A stretch of DNA of 53,797 nucleotides from Pseudomonas sp. AKS31 (GTDB lineage Bacteria; Pseudomonadota; Gammaproteobacteria; Pseudomonadales; Pseudomonadaceae). A program made the translations under genes and the position numbers. Location of the stretch: the NCBI RefSeq assembly GCF_023634765.1, contig NZ_JAMLFX010000001.1:1194194-1247990 (forward strand), given 5' to 3'. How positions within the stretch are numbered: position 1 is the stretch's first letter; the number at the start of each line of letters is the position of its first letter. Shown here one piece after another: positions 19,881 to 28,614 of this stretch. Under the pieces are notes generated by a model that saw only the letters and a program-made list of their open reading frames with translations, did not search any database and was not told the origin of the DNA.

Positions 19881-22331
19881 TCAGGCCGGCAGCGGGCGGG
19901 TGTGCGATCGGGTGCTGGCCGGCGGCGGACTCGGCAGACGAGTCAGGCGCAGGGCATTGAGCACCACGGTCAACGAACTGATCGACATGCCGACGGCAGC
20001 CCATACCGGGGTGATCCAGCCGAGGGCGGCGAACGGCAACATGAGGCCATTGTACAGCGCCGCCCACAGCAGGTTCTCGATGATTACCCGACGGGTCCGC
20101 CGCGCCAGCGTGAAGGCCTGCACCAAGGCGTCGAGGCGGTTGGACAGCAACACCGCATCGGCACTGGTTTTCGCCAGATCGGTGGCCGAACCCATCGCCA
20201 CGCTGATGTCCGCCGCCGCGAGCACGGGCACATCGTTGACGCCGTCGCCGAGCATCAGCACTTTGCGACCTTCCTTGTGCAACTGTCGCAGGACTTGCAG
20301 TTTGTCGTCCGGGCGCAAGCCACCGCGGGCCTCATCAATGCCGAGTTCTGCCGCCACACTGGCGACCATCGGCGAACTGTCGCCGGACAGCAGCAATGTG
20401 CGCCAGCCACGCGCCTTGCAAGCGGCGAGCAGCGCCGGGGCGTCGTCACGCAAGCGGTCGTCAAGAACGAACCAAGCCAGCGGCCCCTGAGTGTCACCGA
20501 GCAGCAGCCATTGGCCGGCCTCGTTCGGCATGTCGGGCGCGCTCGCACCGCTGAGGGCGCAGACAAAATCCGCCTGACCAATGCGCAAACGCTGTCCATT
20601 GACCAAGCCTTCGAGGCCAAGCCCCGGGCTGCTATGAACTTCTTCAGCGGCCAACGGCGCACGGCCGAAGGCGCGGGCAATCGGATGTTCCGAGCGGTTT
20701 TCCAGTGCGGCGGCAAGGCTCAGGCATTCATCGCTGTCGCGCGCGCCAAGTGGGCGAATCGAGCGCAGCACCAGTCGGCCTTCGGTGAGGGTGCCGGTCT
20801 TGTCGAAGATCACCGTGTCGATTTGATTCAAGCCTTCCAGCACATGACCACGGGTCAGCAGCAAGCCGAGTTTGTGCAGGGTGCCGGTGGCGGCGGTAAG
20901 CGCGGTCGGCGTTGCCAGTGAGAGCGCGCAGGGGCAGGTGGCAACGAGCATGGCGAGGACAATCCAGAACGCCCGCGACGAATCCAGCTCCCACCAGAGC
21001 AAGCCGATGACCGCTGCGGCAATCAGCGACAGCAGCAAAAACCATTGCGCGGCGCGGTCGGCGATTTCCGCCAGTCGCGGTTTTTCTGCTTGGGCGCGGT
21101 CGAGCAGACGGACAATGGCCGACAGGCGCGTGTCCTGGCCCAGCGCCTGAACTTCCACGGTCAACGCGCCTTCGACATTGAGCGTGCCAGCGGTGACGCT
21201 GTCGCCGAGGCTGCGCGGTTGCGGCAGGTATTCGCCGGTGAGCAGCGATTCGTCGATGCTCGATTGGCCGTCGATGATCTTGCCGTCCGCCGGCAGAATC
21301 GAGCCGGCCTGCACCAGAATCCGCTCGCCGAGGCGCAGTTCGCTGAGCAGGATGCGTTCGCTCTGACCGTCGTTGTCCAGGCGCAGGCACGAGGCGGGCA
21401 ACAGGTTCACAAGTTGTGCCGTGGCGGCGGCGGTGCGCTCGCGGGCACGGCGTTCGAGATAGCGGCCGGCAAGCAGGAACAGCGCAAACATTCCCACCGC
21501 GTCGAAATACAACTCGCCGACCCCGGTGATCGAGGTCCAGATCCCGGCAATGTAAGCACTGCCGATCGCCAGCGACACCGAGACATCCATGGTCAGGTGG
21601 CGTGTGCGCAGATCGCGCATCGCGCCTTTGAAGAACGGCGCGCAGCTGTAGAACACGATCGGCGTGGTCAGGAACAGCGCCACCCAACGCAGGATCGTGT
21701 GTAACTCCGGGCTGAGGTCGATATTGAATTCCGGCCAGGTGGCCATGGTCGCCATCATTGCCTGAAACCACAACAGCCCCGCCACGCCGAGCTGGCGCAG
21801 GGCCAGGCGGTTTTCGCTGGCCAGTTGTTCGCTGGCGCGATCGGCCTGATACGGGTGGGCGGCGTAACCGATATGGCGCAGTTCGGCGAGCACTTGGCTC
21901 AGCGGCAATTGCGCGTCTGCCCAGCGTACATGCAAGCGATGGTTGGACAGGTTCAGCCTTGCTTCGGCCACGGCGGGCAACGTGCGCAGGTGTTTTTCGA
22001 TCAGCCAGCCGCAGGCGGCACAACTGATGCCTTCCATCAATAGCGTGGTTTCGGCCAGATCGCCTTCATGACGAACGAAGGGTTGCTGGACGTCAGCGCG
22101 GTCGTAGAGCGCCAGTTCATCGGTCAGCTGCACTGGCAGCGCTTCGGGGTTGGCCGAGGCTTCGCTGCGGTGTTGGTAATAGCTTTCCAGGCCGCCGGCG
22201 ACGATGGTTTCGGCCACAGCCTGACAGCCCGGGCAGCAGAACTCGCGGGGTTGCCCGAGTACGACAGCGGTGAAGCGGCTGCCGGACGGGACGGGCAGGG
22301 CGCAGTGGTAGCAGGGGAGTGGAGTGGTCAT
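19881..22331 (-). CDS. ccoI: Copper-translocating P-type ATPase CcoI (FixI)
   Basis: CcoI is a P1B ATPase that exports copper for loading into the CuB site of cbb3 oxidase. The 816-residue protein has an N-terminal cysteine-rich segment (C7, C10, C32, C33, C36), a heavy-metal-associated domain with GISCAACG (C104, C107), about eight membrane helices with the CPC ion motif (VATCPCALSLATPTAL), the phosphorylation motif DKTGTLT and the hinge GDGVNDVPVLAAADISVAMG. The N-terminal cysteine region before the HMA domain is typical of the FixI branch. It lies between ccoH and ccoS. Confidence 0.96.
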   Translation of the reverse strand: MTTPLPCYHCALPVPSGSRFTAVVLGQPREFCCPGCQAVAETIVAGGLESYYQHRSEASANPEALPVQLTDELALYDRADVQQPFVRHEGDLAETTLLMEGISCAACGWLIEKHLRTLPAVAEARLNLSNHRLHVRWADAQLPLSQVLAELRHIGYAAHPYQADRASEQLASENRLALRQLGVAGLLWFQAMMATMATWPEFNIDLSPELHTILRWVALFLTTPIVFYSCAPFFKGAMRDLRTRHLTMDVSVSLAIGSAYIAGIWTSITGVGELYFDAVGMFALFLLAGRYLERRARERTAAATAQLVNLLPASCLRLDNDGQSERILLSELRLGERILVQAGSILPADGKIIDGQSSIDESLLTGEYLPQPRSLGDSVTAGTLNVEGALTVEVQALGQDTRLSAIVRLLDRAQAEKPRLAEIADRAAQWFLLLSLIAAAVIGLLWWELDSSRAFWIVLAMLVATCPCALSLATPTALTAATGTLHKLGLLLTRGHVLEGLNQIDTVIFDKTGTLTEGRLVLRSIRPLGARDSDECLSLAAALENRSEHPIARAFGRAPLAAEEVHSSPGLGLEGLVNGQRLRIGQADFVCALSGASAPDMPNEAGQWLLLGDTQGPLAWFVLDDRLRDDAPALLAACKARGWRTLLLSGDSSPMVASVAAELGIDEARGGLRPDDKLQVLRQLHKEGRKVLMLGDGVNDVPVLAAADISVAMGSATDLAKTSADAVLLSNRLDALVQAFTLARRTRRVIIENLLWAALYNGLMLPFAALGWITPVWAAVGMSISSLTVVLNALRLTRLPSPPPASTRSHTRPLPA

Positions 22332-22375
22332 GGCATCGTTGAGGGAGTAAGCCCTTGCATTGGAGTTGTCCGCTT

Positions 22376-22640
22376 GCCCTCACCCCAGCCCTCTCCCGGA
22401 GGGAGGGGGAGCCGATCGGTGTAAGCCGGAAAAAACAGGTTCAGTCGCCTGGATTTTCACTGTCATACACAAAACGTGCAAACGCTCGAGATCAGTCCCC
22501 TCTCCCGGAGGGAGAAGGAGCCGATCGGTGTGAGCCTGAAAACAGGCTCAGTCGCCTGGATTTTCACTGTCATACACAAAACGTGCAAACGCTCGAGATC
22601 AGTCCCCTCTCCTGGGGGAGAGGGCTAGGGTGAGGGGGCT
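22376..22640. repeat. Tandem ~108-bp intergenic repeat between ccoH and ccoI
   Basis: Two near-identical units of about 107-109 bases (from 22391 and from 22500) each carry CTCTCCCGGAGGGAG, then GAGCCGATCGGTGT and a shared block CAGTCGCCTGGATTTTCACT to GCTCGAGATCAGTCCC. A third partial copy of the CTCTCC-GGAGAGGG palindrome with GCTAGGGTGAGGG ends the array. The units differ by a few substitutions and a 2-base indel. No gene is present in this stretch of about 320 bases. Confidence 0.9.
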
Positions 22641-22651
22641 TTTGAAGTTGT

Positions 22652-23191
22652 TTACTTCTTCAAGTCTTCGGCACCTTGCAGCGGCTCATCACCCAACAAC
22701 AGCTCCTTGTCATGGTTGACCAGCTCTTCCTCGAACATACGCCAGACGTGATCATCCTGACTACCGAGCAGTTCAACAAACCGGCGACCTTCAACCTTGT
22801 CACCCAACTGACCGATGTAACGCCCGGTTTCGGTCTCGCTGCGGGTCAGGACAATCTTGCGATCCTTCTCCGGCTGCGTCGGCGAAATCAGGTTCAACTC
22901 CAGCGTTTTCGGTTGACTGTCACCGCTCAGGCGCAGATCAACTTCGCCGGTCACGTCATCCAGATGCACCGCCGCGCGCATCTTCAGATTCTGCGCCAAC
23001 AGCTCACGGTCCAGCGAACGGTTGATGCCTTTGCCGGCCTCGTAGTAGTTGTCGTTGACCAGGTTGTCCGGGTTGTTCACCGCGATGGTTACCATGGACA
23101 GGGTCAGGGTCACCGAACAGGCCAGAATCGCGATGATGATCCATGGCCAAAGGTGCTTGTACCAGGGACTTGCGGCGTTTGCTGCGGGCAT
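22652..23191 (-). CDS. ccoH: cbb3 oxidase assembly protein CcoH (FixH family)
   Basis: The 179-residue protein has one N-terminal membrane helix (HLWPWIIIAILACSVTLTLS) followed by the FixH motif VNNPDNLVNDNYYEAGKGIN and a periplasmic beta-rich domain. CcoH stays associated with the assembled cbb3 oxidase. The ATG giving MPAANAASPWYKH behind GAGAGA is chosen over a TTG five codons upstream. It begins just downstream of ccoG and is very probably in the same operon. Confidence 0.94.
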   Translation of the reverse strand: MPAANAASPWYKHLWPWIIIAILACSVTLTLSMVTIAVNNPDNLVNDNYYEAGKGINRSLDRELLAQNLKMRAAVHLDDVTGEVDLRLSGDSQPKTLELNLISPTQPEKDRKIVLTRSETETGRYIGQLGDKVEGRRFVELLGSQDDHVWRMFEEELVNHDKELLLGDEPLQGAEDLKK

Positions 23192-23202
23192 GTTCAGTTC
23201 TC

Positions 23203-24618
23203 TCAACGGATTTGTGGGCCGATGAATCGGCTCTTGGCTTCAACGTGGACGCTGTCGTCATCGGCATCCTTGAGGATGAATTTCACCTCGTTGGTGCTCG
23301 ATGGCAGTTGTTCCGGTGCGCTCGACAACTCGACGGGCATGCTGACGATGTCGCCGGCTGCGACTTTGATCTCGCGCTTGCCTTGCAGGCGCAGGTCCGG
23401 CAGACCGGCGGCTTCCAGCACATAGGTGTGGTCGCGCTGATCCTTGTTCATGATCTTCAGGCTGTAGACGTTTTCGATCCGGCCTTCGGCGTTCTCGCGA
23501 TACAGCACGCGGTCCTTGCTGACGTCGAAACCGACCAGCGAGCGCATGAAGAACGCGGTGACCAACAGGCTGATCATCGCCAGCAACACCACGGCATAGC
23601 CGATCAGGCGCGGGCGCAGTTTATGGGTTTTCTGGCCCGAGAGGTTGTGTTCGGTGGTGTAGCTGATCAGCCCGCGCGGGTAATCCATCTTGTCCATGAT
23701 GCTGTCGCAGGCATCGATGCACGCGGCGCAGCCGATGCACTCGATTTGCAGACCGTCACGGATGTCGATACCGGTCGGGCAGACCTGAACGCACATGGTG
23801 CAATCGATGCAGTCGCCCAGGCCCAAGGCCTTGTAATCGACGCCTTTCTTGCGTGGACCACGGCTTTCACCGCGACGCGGGTCGTAGGAAACAATCAGTG
23901 TGTCCTTGTCGAACATCACGCTCTGGAAGCGTGCGTACGGACACATGTAGATGCACACCTGCTCGCGCAGCCAACCGGCGTTGCCATAGGTGGCGAGGGT
24001 GAAGAAACCGACCCAGAAATACGACCAGCCATCGGCCTGGCCGGTGAAGAACTCAAAGACCAGTTCACGGATCGGTGAGAAATAGCCGACGAAGGTCATG
24101 CCGGTGACGAAACCGATCAGCAGCCACAGCGCGTGCTTGGCGAATTTGCGCAGAAACTTGTTGCCGCTCATCGGCGCCTTGTCGAGCTTGATGCGCTGGT
24201 TGCGGTCGCCTTCGGTGACCTTCTCGCACCACATGAAAATCCACGTCCACACACTTTGCGGACAGGTGTAGCCGCACCAGACTCGCCCGGCATACACGGT
24301 AATGAAGAACAGCCCGAACGCGGCAATGATCAACAGGCCCGAGAGCAGAATGAAATCCTGTGGCCAGAAGGTCGCACCGAAAATGAAGAACTTGCGCTCC
24401 GGCAGGTTCCACCAAACGGCCTGATGACCGCCCCAGTTCAACCACACCGTCCCGAAGTACAGCAGGAACAATGCCGCGCCGCCCATCATCCGCAGGTTGC
24501 GGAACAGGCCGGTGAAAGCACGGGTGTAGATTTTTTCTCGAGAGGCGTAAAGATCAACGCTGTTGTTCGCGTTTTTACTCGGTGGTGTGACGTCGTGTAC
24601 CGGAATCTGGTTGCTCAT
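23203..24618 (-). CDS. ccoG: cbb3 oxidase maturation protein CcoG (copper reductase-like)
   Basis: The 471-residue membrane iron-sulfur protein has several helices in the first half (GGAALFLLYFGTVWLNWGG; LLIIAAFGLFFITVYAG), the motif RVWCGYTCPQSVWTW, and two [4Fe-4S] ferredoxin-type sites (CIDCTMCVQVCPTGIDI and CIGCAACIDACD). An Ig-like C-terminal periplasmic domain (FixG_C) follows. CcoG is thought to reduce Cu(II) for oxidase assembly. Two ATGs are adjacent (24621 and 24618); the second is better spaced from GGGATG. A degenerate Anr box lies about 170 bases upstream. Confidence 0.95.
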   Translation of the reverse strand: MSNQIPVHDVTPPSKNANNSVDLYASREKIYTRAFTGLFRNLRMMGGAALFLLYFGTVWLNWGGHQAVWWNLPERKFFIFGATFWPQDFILLSGLLIIAAFGLFFITVYAGRVWCGYTCPQSVWTWIFMWCEKVTEGDRNQRIKLDKAPMSGNKFLRKFAKHALWLLIGFVTGMTFVGYFSPIRELVFEFFTGQADGWSYFWVGFFTLATYGNAGWLREQVCIYMCPYARFQSVMFDKDTLIVSYDPRRGESRGPRKKGVDYKALGLGDCIDCTMCVQVCPTGIDIRDGLQIECIGCAACIDACDSIMDKMDYPRGLISYTTEHNLSGQKTHKLRPRLIGYAVVLLAMISLLVTAFFMRSLVGFDVSKDRVLYRENAEGRIENVYSLKIMNKDQRDHTYVLEAAGLPDLRLQGKREIKVAAGDIVSMPVELSSAPEQLPSSTNEVKFILKDADDDSVHVEAKSRFIGPQIR

Positions 24619-24621
24619 CAT

Positions 24622-25197
24622 TGCATCCCACGGCAGTGGAAAAATGCCTCGGTCGATACGTGCCAACCCAGGTCAAAAAGGGGTGTTGCAGTGGCGCAAT
24701 GATACGCCGGTCGCTCTGGTTCAAGGGTGCGACCTTTGGTCGCGTTGGGTAAAAAACCTGAATGGTGTAGCGAATGCAGCAAAGCATGATGCAGGTCAAT
24801 TGACTTGTTGAGTATGGACGGTTTTGGCCTGAGGGCTACTTCATTGTTTCCATGGGAGAGCAATCCGCTGTCACTGCCATCGCGATCCTGCGAAAAAACC
24901 TGGTTCAATCTGGCGCGCGTACGAATGGCGTCATGTTCAGGAACGCTTGCACCACTCGACGCTTGCCTGTTTTAAACGAGGCTTTGAAGGTTGTTTGCGC
25001 GGCGCCAGGTCGTGCAGATTTTCATGTTTGATGTAAGTGTTTTGCTGGTTGTTCAAGTTGTAGGTTCTCTGTGTCTGAAATATATCTAATTGATTGTTCT
25101 TCGTGAGTGCTTTGAAGTTTTCTGTTTTTTCGAATAAGTTCTGTTTTCGCGAAACGTCTTTCGCGTGTAAATAATTAGTTTGAATGGAATTCAATGT
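24622..25197. other. Intergenic region between ccoG and the phosphoesterase gene
   Basis: No convincing gene is present in these 576 bases. The left half is of ordinary composition and carries the ccoG upstream region. From about 24990 the sequence turns AT-rich, with short low-complexity T tracts. A perfect hairpin CGCGAAA-CGTC-TTTCGCG lies at 25148-25165, 32 bases before the next ATG, followed by an AT-rich TGTAAATAATTAG. It may be an operator or part of the phosphoesterase promoter. Confidence 0.5.
24786..24799 (-). promoter_or_regulatory. Candidate degenerate Anr box upstream of ccoG
   Basis: On the minus strand TTGACCTGCATCAT matches TTGAY-N4-RTCAA at all but the last base. It is centred about 175 bases upstream of ccoG. 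The function of the gene supports Anr control, but the distance is long and the match imperfect. Confidence 0.45.
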
Positions 25198-26202
25198 ATG
25201 ACTTTTAACAAGTTGGCAAGTGTAGTGCTGGGTGTTTGTTTATTGGCGGCGGTTGCCTCGGCGCAGGCTATAACCGGAACGCCGAAACACATGGTGTTTG
25301 CCTCGGATACTCAATATCCCTGGACCGACAAGACCGACGACCGCGACCCCGAATCCGATGCCGAATTCGGTGTCCGCTCGAAATGGCTGGTTGATACTCA
25401 GCTAGGGAGTATTGCCGAATTCAGAAATCAGCACGGCTCTCAAGCGCAAGTACCTTTAATGATCAATGGCGATATCACCGCGTTTGGTCATGGCTGGCAG
25501 CGTTCGTTCATGAAGGACTTACTGAATAAACACTTCAAAGGTGATTACTTGTACGGCTTGGGTAATCACGATTATGAAAATAATGTTGATGATTGTTTTA
25601 CCAATAGTTGTGCCGCGGGAAGTATCGTCGAGTTCAAAGAGCATCATGAGGGAAAAGTCGACAGCTTTGATCTGAAAATCACCAGTGGCCTTCTCAGCAA
25701 GAAGTACTCCGGCAGTCTCGCCTATTCAAAAAACATCGGCGAAGTTCATATGGTTCAGCTCAATAACGAACCGACGTATACCAACCGGATTGCTCATCCA
25801 CTGAACCCGACGACGTTTGAAATCAACGATGCGCTGGACTGGCTCGAAACGGATCTGAGACTGGCGCGAGTCTCGGGGTACGCGATCATCATCAATATGC
25901 ATAAACCGTTCAACCACAAGGGGACCCAGGCGCAAAAGAAGCGCTTCCACGACATGGTCAATAAATACCAAGTGACGGCGATCTTTGCTGGCCATTTGCA
26001 TAAGGAGGGAGGCGATTCCTATTGGGAGGGTAACGTGCCCATGTACCTGAGCGGCAGTACGTCTCAACAAACCTATCTGATTGCCAGTTTTACCGAAGAC
26101 CGCAAGCAGTTGCAGGTCTATCTGGTGAAGGACAACCAGTGGCGCAATCGAACGCTGATCGATACCACGGCGGTGCATTCGATCTTTGCCAATCGCCCAT
26201 GA
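25198..26202 (+). CDS. Secreted calcineurin-like metallophosphoesterase
   Basis: The 334-residue protein has a signal peptide (KLASVVLGVCLLAAVASAQA, cleavage near residue 24). The dimetal phosphoesterase motifs appear in order: D37 in FASDTQYPW, D92 in INGDITAFGHGW, N123-H124-D125 in GLGNHDYENN, then INMHKPFN and AGHLHKEGG. The first motif is D-x-Q rather than the usual D-x-H. The substrate is unknown (phosphodiester or phosphomonoester). The upstream region is AT-rich and the gene separates ccoG from ccoP1, which suggests acquisition by transfer. The second ATG is chosen because it begins the signal peptide. Confidence 0.85.
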   Translation: MTFNKLASVVLGVCLLAAVASAQAITGTPKHMVFASDTQYPWTDKTDDRDPESDAEFGVRSKWLVDTQLGSIAEFRNQHGSQAQVPLMINGDITAFGHGWQRSFMKDLLNKHFKGDYLYGLGNHDYENNVDDCFTNSCAAGSIVEFKEHHEGKVDSFDLKITSGLLSKKYSGSLAYSKNIGEVHMVQLNNEPTYTNRIAHPLNPTTFEINDALDWLETDLRLARVSGYAIIINMHKPFNHKGTQAQKKRFHDMVNKYQVTAIFAGHLHKEGGDSYWEGNVPMYLSGSTSQQTYLIASFTEDRKQLQVYLVKDNQWRNRTLIDTTAVHSIFANRP

Positions 26203-26236
26203 AAAAAGCCCCGCCAGTGATCTGGCGGGGCTTTTA
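26202..26236. terminator. Bidirectional terminator between phosphoesterase and toxin genes
   Basis: AGCCCCGCCAG / TGAT / CTGGCGGGGCT forms an 11-bp perfect stem flanked by A6 and T4, so it can terminate from both sides of two convergent genes. Confidence 0.92.
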
Positions 26237-26239
26237 TGA

Positions 26240-26659
26240 TCAGTGATTGGCAGCGGTCCATGGGTTGATCAGATGAACGCCGCTGAGTTGGAAGTCGGCA
26301 ACATTACGGGTGACCAGCGTCAGTCCATGTACAAGTGCGGTGGCGGCGATCAAGGCGTCGCATTCGTTGCTGCGATCAGGTACATGCAGCTGTGCGCAAC
26401 GGGTAGCGACGGCGGTATCGACCGAGAGGATTCTTCCGGAAAATGCGGGTTTGACGTGATGCTCGAGCCAGTGACGCAGCTTCCCTCCTTGTGGCGGGTC
26501 GCGGCGTTCAATACGCAGAATGCCGGTTTCCAGCTCCAGCACAGTGATTGCCGATAAATAAAGGCTGGCCGGGGCGACGCTGTGTGCCCATGTCACCACC
26601 TGCTTGTCGGCCTGGGGTTTTCGCAGTTCGGAAACTACATTGGTATCCAGTAGAAACAT
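26240..26659 (-). CDS. VapC/FitB-type PIN-domain toxin
   Basis: The 139-residue PIN-domain ribonuclease is the toxin of a type II toxin-antitoxin module. The acidic residues of the active site are visible: D5 in FLLDTNVVSELRK, the glutamate in VLELETGILRIERRD, and D-A-L in NECDALIAATALVHGLTLVT, with a final asparagine/aspartate in TRNVADF. The start codon overlaps the antitoxin stop (TGATG), so expression is coupled. The sequence is closest in style to FitB-like VapC proteins of proteobacteria. Confidence 0.92.
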   Translation of the reverse strand: MFLLDTNVVSELRKPQADKQVVTWAHSVAPASLYLSAITVLELETGILRIERRDPPQGGKLRHWLEHHVKPAFSGRILSVDTAVATRCAQLHVPDRSNECDALIAATALVHGLTLVTRNVADFQLSGVHLINPWTAANH

Positions 26660-26916
26660 CAGGACAGATCCACGCTGCGAGGAGTGATGACGGCGCGCTC
26701 GGGTTCGAATTCGATGTCAGGCGCATTCGGCATCACCAGCAGATCGACGATGCTGGTCTGGCTACCGGTCAGCTTCTGGTATTCCTCGATGCTCAGCAGT
26801 ACATGGGCAGGCTTGCCACGATCGGTAATGATGACCGGGCCCTGATGCGCGGCTTTTTTGGCGGCACTGGTGTCCTGGTTGAACTCGCGGCTGGAAATGG
26901 TCGTGATGGCCATCAT
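26659..26916 (-). CDS. Phd/YefM-family antitoxin
   Basis: The 85-residue antitoxin has the Phd/YefM DNA-binding start (MAITTISSREFNQDTSAAKK) and the typical GPVIITDRGKPAHVLLSIEEYQKL. A C-terminal acidic tail (NAPDIEFEPERAVI) probably neutralises the toxin. Two adjacent ATGs follow a strong GGAGG; the first is given. It lies immediately before the PIN toxin gene with a one-base TGATG overlap. The pair probably represses its own promoter, which should lie just upstream of 26916. Confidence 0.92.
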   Translation of the reverse strand: MMAITTISSREFNQDTSAAKKAAHQGPVIITDRGKPAHVLLSIEEYQKLTGSQTSIVDLLVMPNAPDIEFEPERAVITPRSVDLS

Positions 26917-27098
26917 TTTCGGCCTCCAGTGATTCGGGTGTAGAAACGTTACTACGTTGGCGTTTGCCCAGCAATCGGAAAGGTGGGTTGCGGACGATCG
27001 GTTTATCACTGTCATAACGGCACCGGCGAAAGCGCCCCAGCCAGAGGGCTGGGGCGCAGGATATTGGACGTATATTCGCTGTGTTTTGCTGCCACCTG

Positions 27099-27272
27099 TC
27101 AGGGCAATCGGCCGCCGCCGAGACCGTCCAGACCGCCCTCGTTACGTGGATGGCCCACGGTGTCTGGCGATGGTGAGCGTGCGGGTGCCATGGGCGTTTT
27201 TACCGGCGTTGCCTCATGATCAGGGCGAGGTTGCAACCGTTTTGGCAGTGTATTTTCGTGATTTTTTGACAT
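27099..27272 (-). CDS. Small hypothetical protein, Pro/Gly-rich
   Basis: The 57-residue frame starts MSKNHENTLPKRLQPRPDHE behind AAGGA and ends with a Gly-rich GGLDGLGGGRLP. There is no membrane segment or recognised domain. A longer version from 27311 is possible. On the other strand a 110-codon frame covers the same bases but looks less protein-like. The call rests on the ribosome binding site and on the hydrophilic, Pro/Gly-rich composition only. Confidence 0.4.
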   Translation of the reverse strand: MSKNHENTLPKRLQPRPDHEATPVKTPMAPARSPSPDTVGHPRNEGGLDGLGGGRLP

Positions 27273-27386
27273 GTGGGCTTCATCCTTGAAGGTTGTCCCG
27301 ATGCTGCTCATCGGCGTGAGAAAAACCTACAGGGCAGCTTTCCTCAGGTCTATTGAGCAAACGTTTCAAGTCATGAATGCCGGCAC

Positions 27387-27427
27387 GAAAAAAGGCCCCG
27401 TCAATCAACATTGGCGGGGCCTTTTTT
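27387..27427 (-). terminator. Terminator of the first cco operon
   Basis: AAGGCCCCG and CGGGGCCTT pair across a 14-base loop, with A6 and T6 on the outside, so the structure can work in both directions. It lies 17 bases beyond the ccoP1 stop codon. Confidence 0.9.
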
Positions 27428-27443
27428 GCTTCAAGCGTTGGCC

Positions 27444-28427
27444 TTACTCGGCGTTCGCTTCCGGTGCTTTTTCACCGTGGGACAGGCTGTAAACATACGC
27501 CGCCAGCAAGTGCACCTTGTCGTTGCCTTGCAGTTGTTCCTGCGCAGGCATCTGGCCCTGACGGCCGTAACGAATGGTCTGCTGCAGTTGCGCGAAGCTC
27601 GAACCGTAGATGAACGCACCCGGGTGGGTCAGGTCAGGCGCGCCCATGGCGGGTGTGCCTTTGCCAGCCGGACCGTGGCAGGCCACGCAGTTGGCCGCAA
27701 ACAGTTTGCCGCCGTTGGCCGGGTCTGCCTTGGTGCCTTCGGGCAATTTGCGCCCATCCAGGTTGGTCACCACGAAGGCTGCCACGTCGGCAACGCCTTG
27801 CTCGCCAATCACTTCCGCCCAGGCCGGCATCACCGCGTGACGACCGCCCATGATGGTGGTCTTGATGGTTTCCGGCTCGCCGCCCCAGCGCCAGTCGGCG
27901 TCGGTCAGGTTAGGGAAACCATAAGCGCCCTTGGCGTCGGAGCCGTGGCACACCGAGCAGTTGGAGGCGAACAGGCGGCCACCCATCTTCAGTGCTTGCG
28001 GATCCTTGGCGACTTCTTCGATTGGCATCGCGGCGAACTTGGCGAAGATCGGACCGAACTTGGCGTCCGAGCGGGCCATTTCCTTTTCCCACTCGTGCAC
28101 GCCGGTCCAGCCGGTCTGGCCGTTGGCGAACGCGGTCTGCTTGTCGTTATCGAGGTAGTTGTAGCCCGGCAGCAGGCCTTTCCAGTTGCCCAGGCCGGGG
28201 TACAGCACCAGGTAACCCAAGGCAAAAACGATGGTGCCGACAAACAGCATGAACCACCATTTCGGCAGCGGGTTGTCGTACTCCTCAATCCCGTCGAAAG
28301 AGTGCCCGACGGTCTCGTCCGTCTGTTCGCTGCGCTGGCCCTTGCGGGTCGACAGCAGCAGCCAGGTCAGGGAAAAGATCGTACCGAGACTGAGGACTGT
28401 GACGTACAGACTCCAGAATGTAGTCAT
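27444..28427 (-). CDS. ccoP: cbb3 cytochrome oxidase subunit III, copy 1
   Basis: The 327-residue dihaem cytochrome c subunit feeds electrons to CcoN. It has two N-terminal membrane helices ([20 protein letters not shown] and [20 protein letters not shown]) around the motif [11 protein letters not shown]. Two haem-binding motifs follow: CSVCH (C157, C160, H161) and CVACH (C247, C250, H251). Compared with copy 2 it has a 14-residue longer linker around residues 90-105. Its start overlaps the ccoQ stop by 4 bases. Confidence 0.97.
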   Translation of the reverse strand: MTTFWSLYVTVLSLGTIFSLTWLLLSTRKGQRSEQTDETVGHSFDGIEEYDNPLPKWWFMLFVGTIVFALGYLVLYPGLGNWKGLLPGYNYLDNDKQTAFANGQTGWTGVHEWEKEMARSDAKFGPIFAKFAAMPIEEVAKDPQALKMGGRLFASNCSVCHGSDAKGAYGFPNLTDADWRWGGEPETIKTTIMGGRHAVMPAWAEVIGEQGVADVAAFVVTNLDGRKLPEGTKADPANGGKLFAANCVACHGPAGKGTPAMGAPDLTHPGAFIYGSSFAQLQQTIRYGRQGQMPAQEQLQGNDKVHLLAAYVYSLSHGEKAPEANAE

Positions 28428-28609
28428 TCTTTGTTACTCCTAGAAGCTTGCTCGACGTGCTTGATGGCTTCGGGATCATCCGCAAAAGGCAACAAGGTCG
28501 CGTCTTCAAACTCCGACTTGCGCTTGGGGCTGAACACCCACAGCGCCAGACCGATGAAGGCCACCATCACGACAACGGTGCCCAGGCCACGAATCATCCC
28601 GATATCCAT
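28424..28609 (-). CDS. ccoQ: cbb3 oxidase subunit CcoQ, copy 1
   Basis: The 61-residue single-helix protein ([20 protein letters not shown]) with [20 protein letters not shown] is the standard small subunit that stabilises the cbb3 complex. It lies between ccoO and ccoP and overlaps ccoP by four bases. Confidence 0.95.
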   Translation of the reverse strand: MDIGMIRGLGTVVVMVAFIGLALWVFSPKRKSEFEDATLLPFADDPEAIKHVEQASRSNKE

Positions 28610-28614
28610 CTAAT

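Noticed and set aside
19494..20921. A 475-codon open frame opposite ccoI, and similar 500-codon frames opposite ccoN1 and ccoN2
   Set aside because: The opposite strand encodes well-defined oxidase proteins; the antisense translations are rich in His/Gln/Arg and look like codon shadows.
24937..25194. An 85-codon AT-rich frame upstream of the phosphoesterase
   Set aside because: It has no ribosome binding site that I can see, its composition follows the AT-rich DNA, and it covers the likely promoter.
26957..27289. A 110-codon frame on the plus strand
   Set aside because: The translation is Arg/Pro-rich without domain features; the minus-strand small ORF with a ribosome binding site is more plausible.
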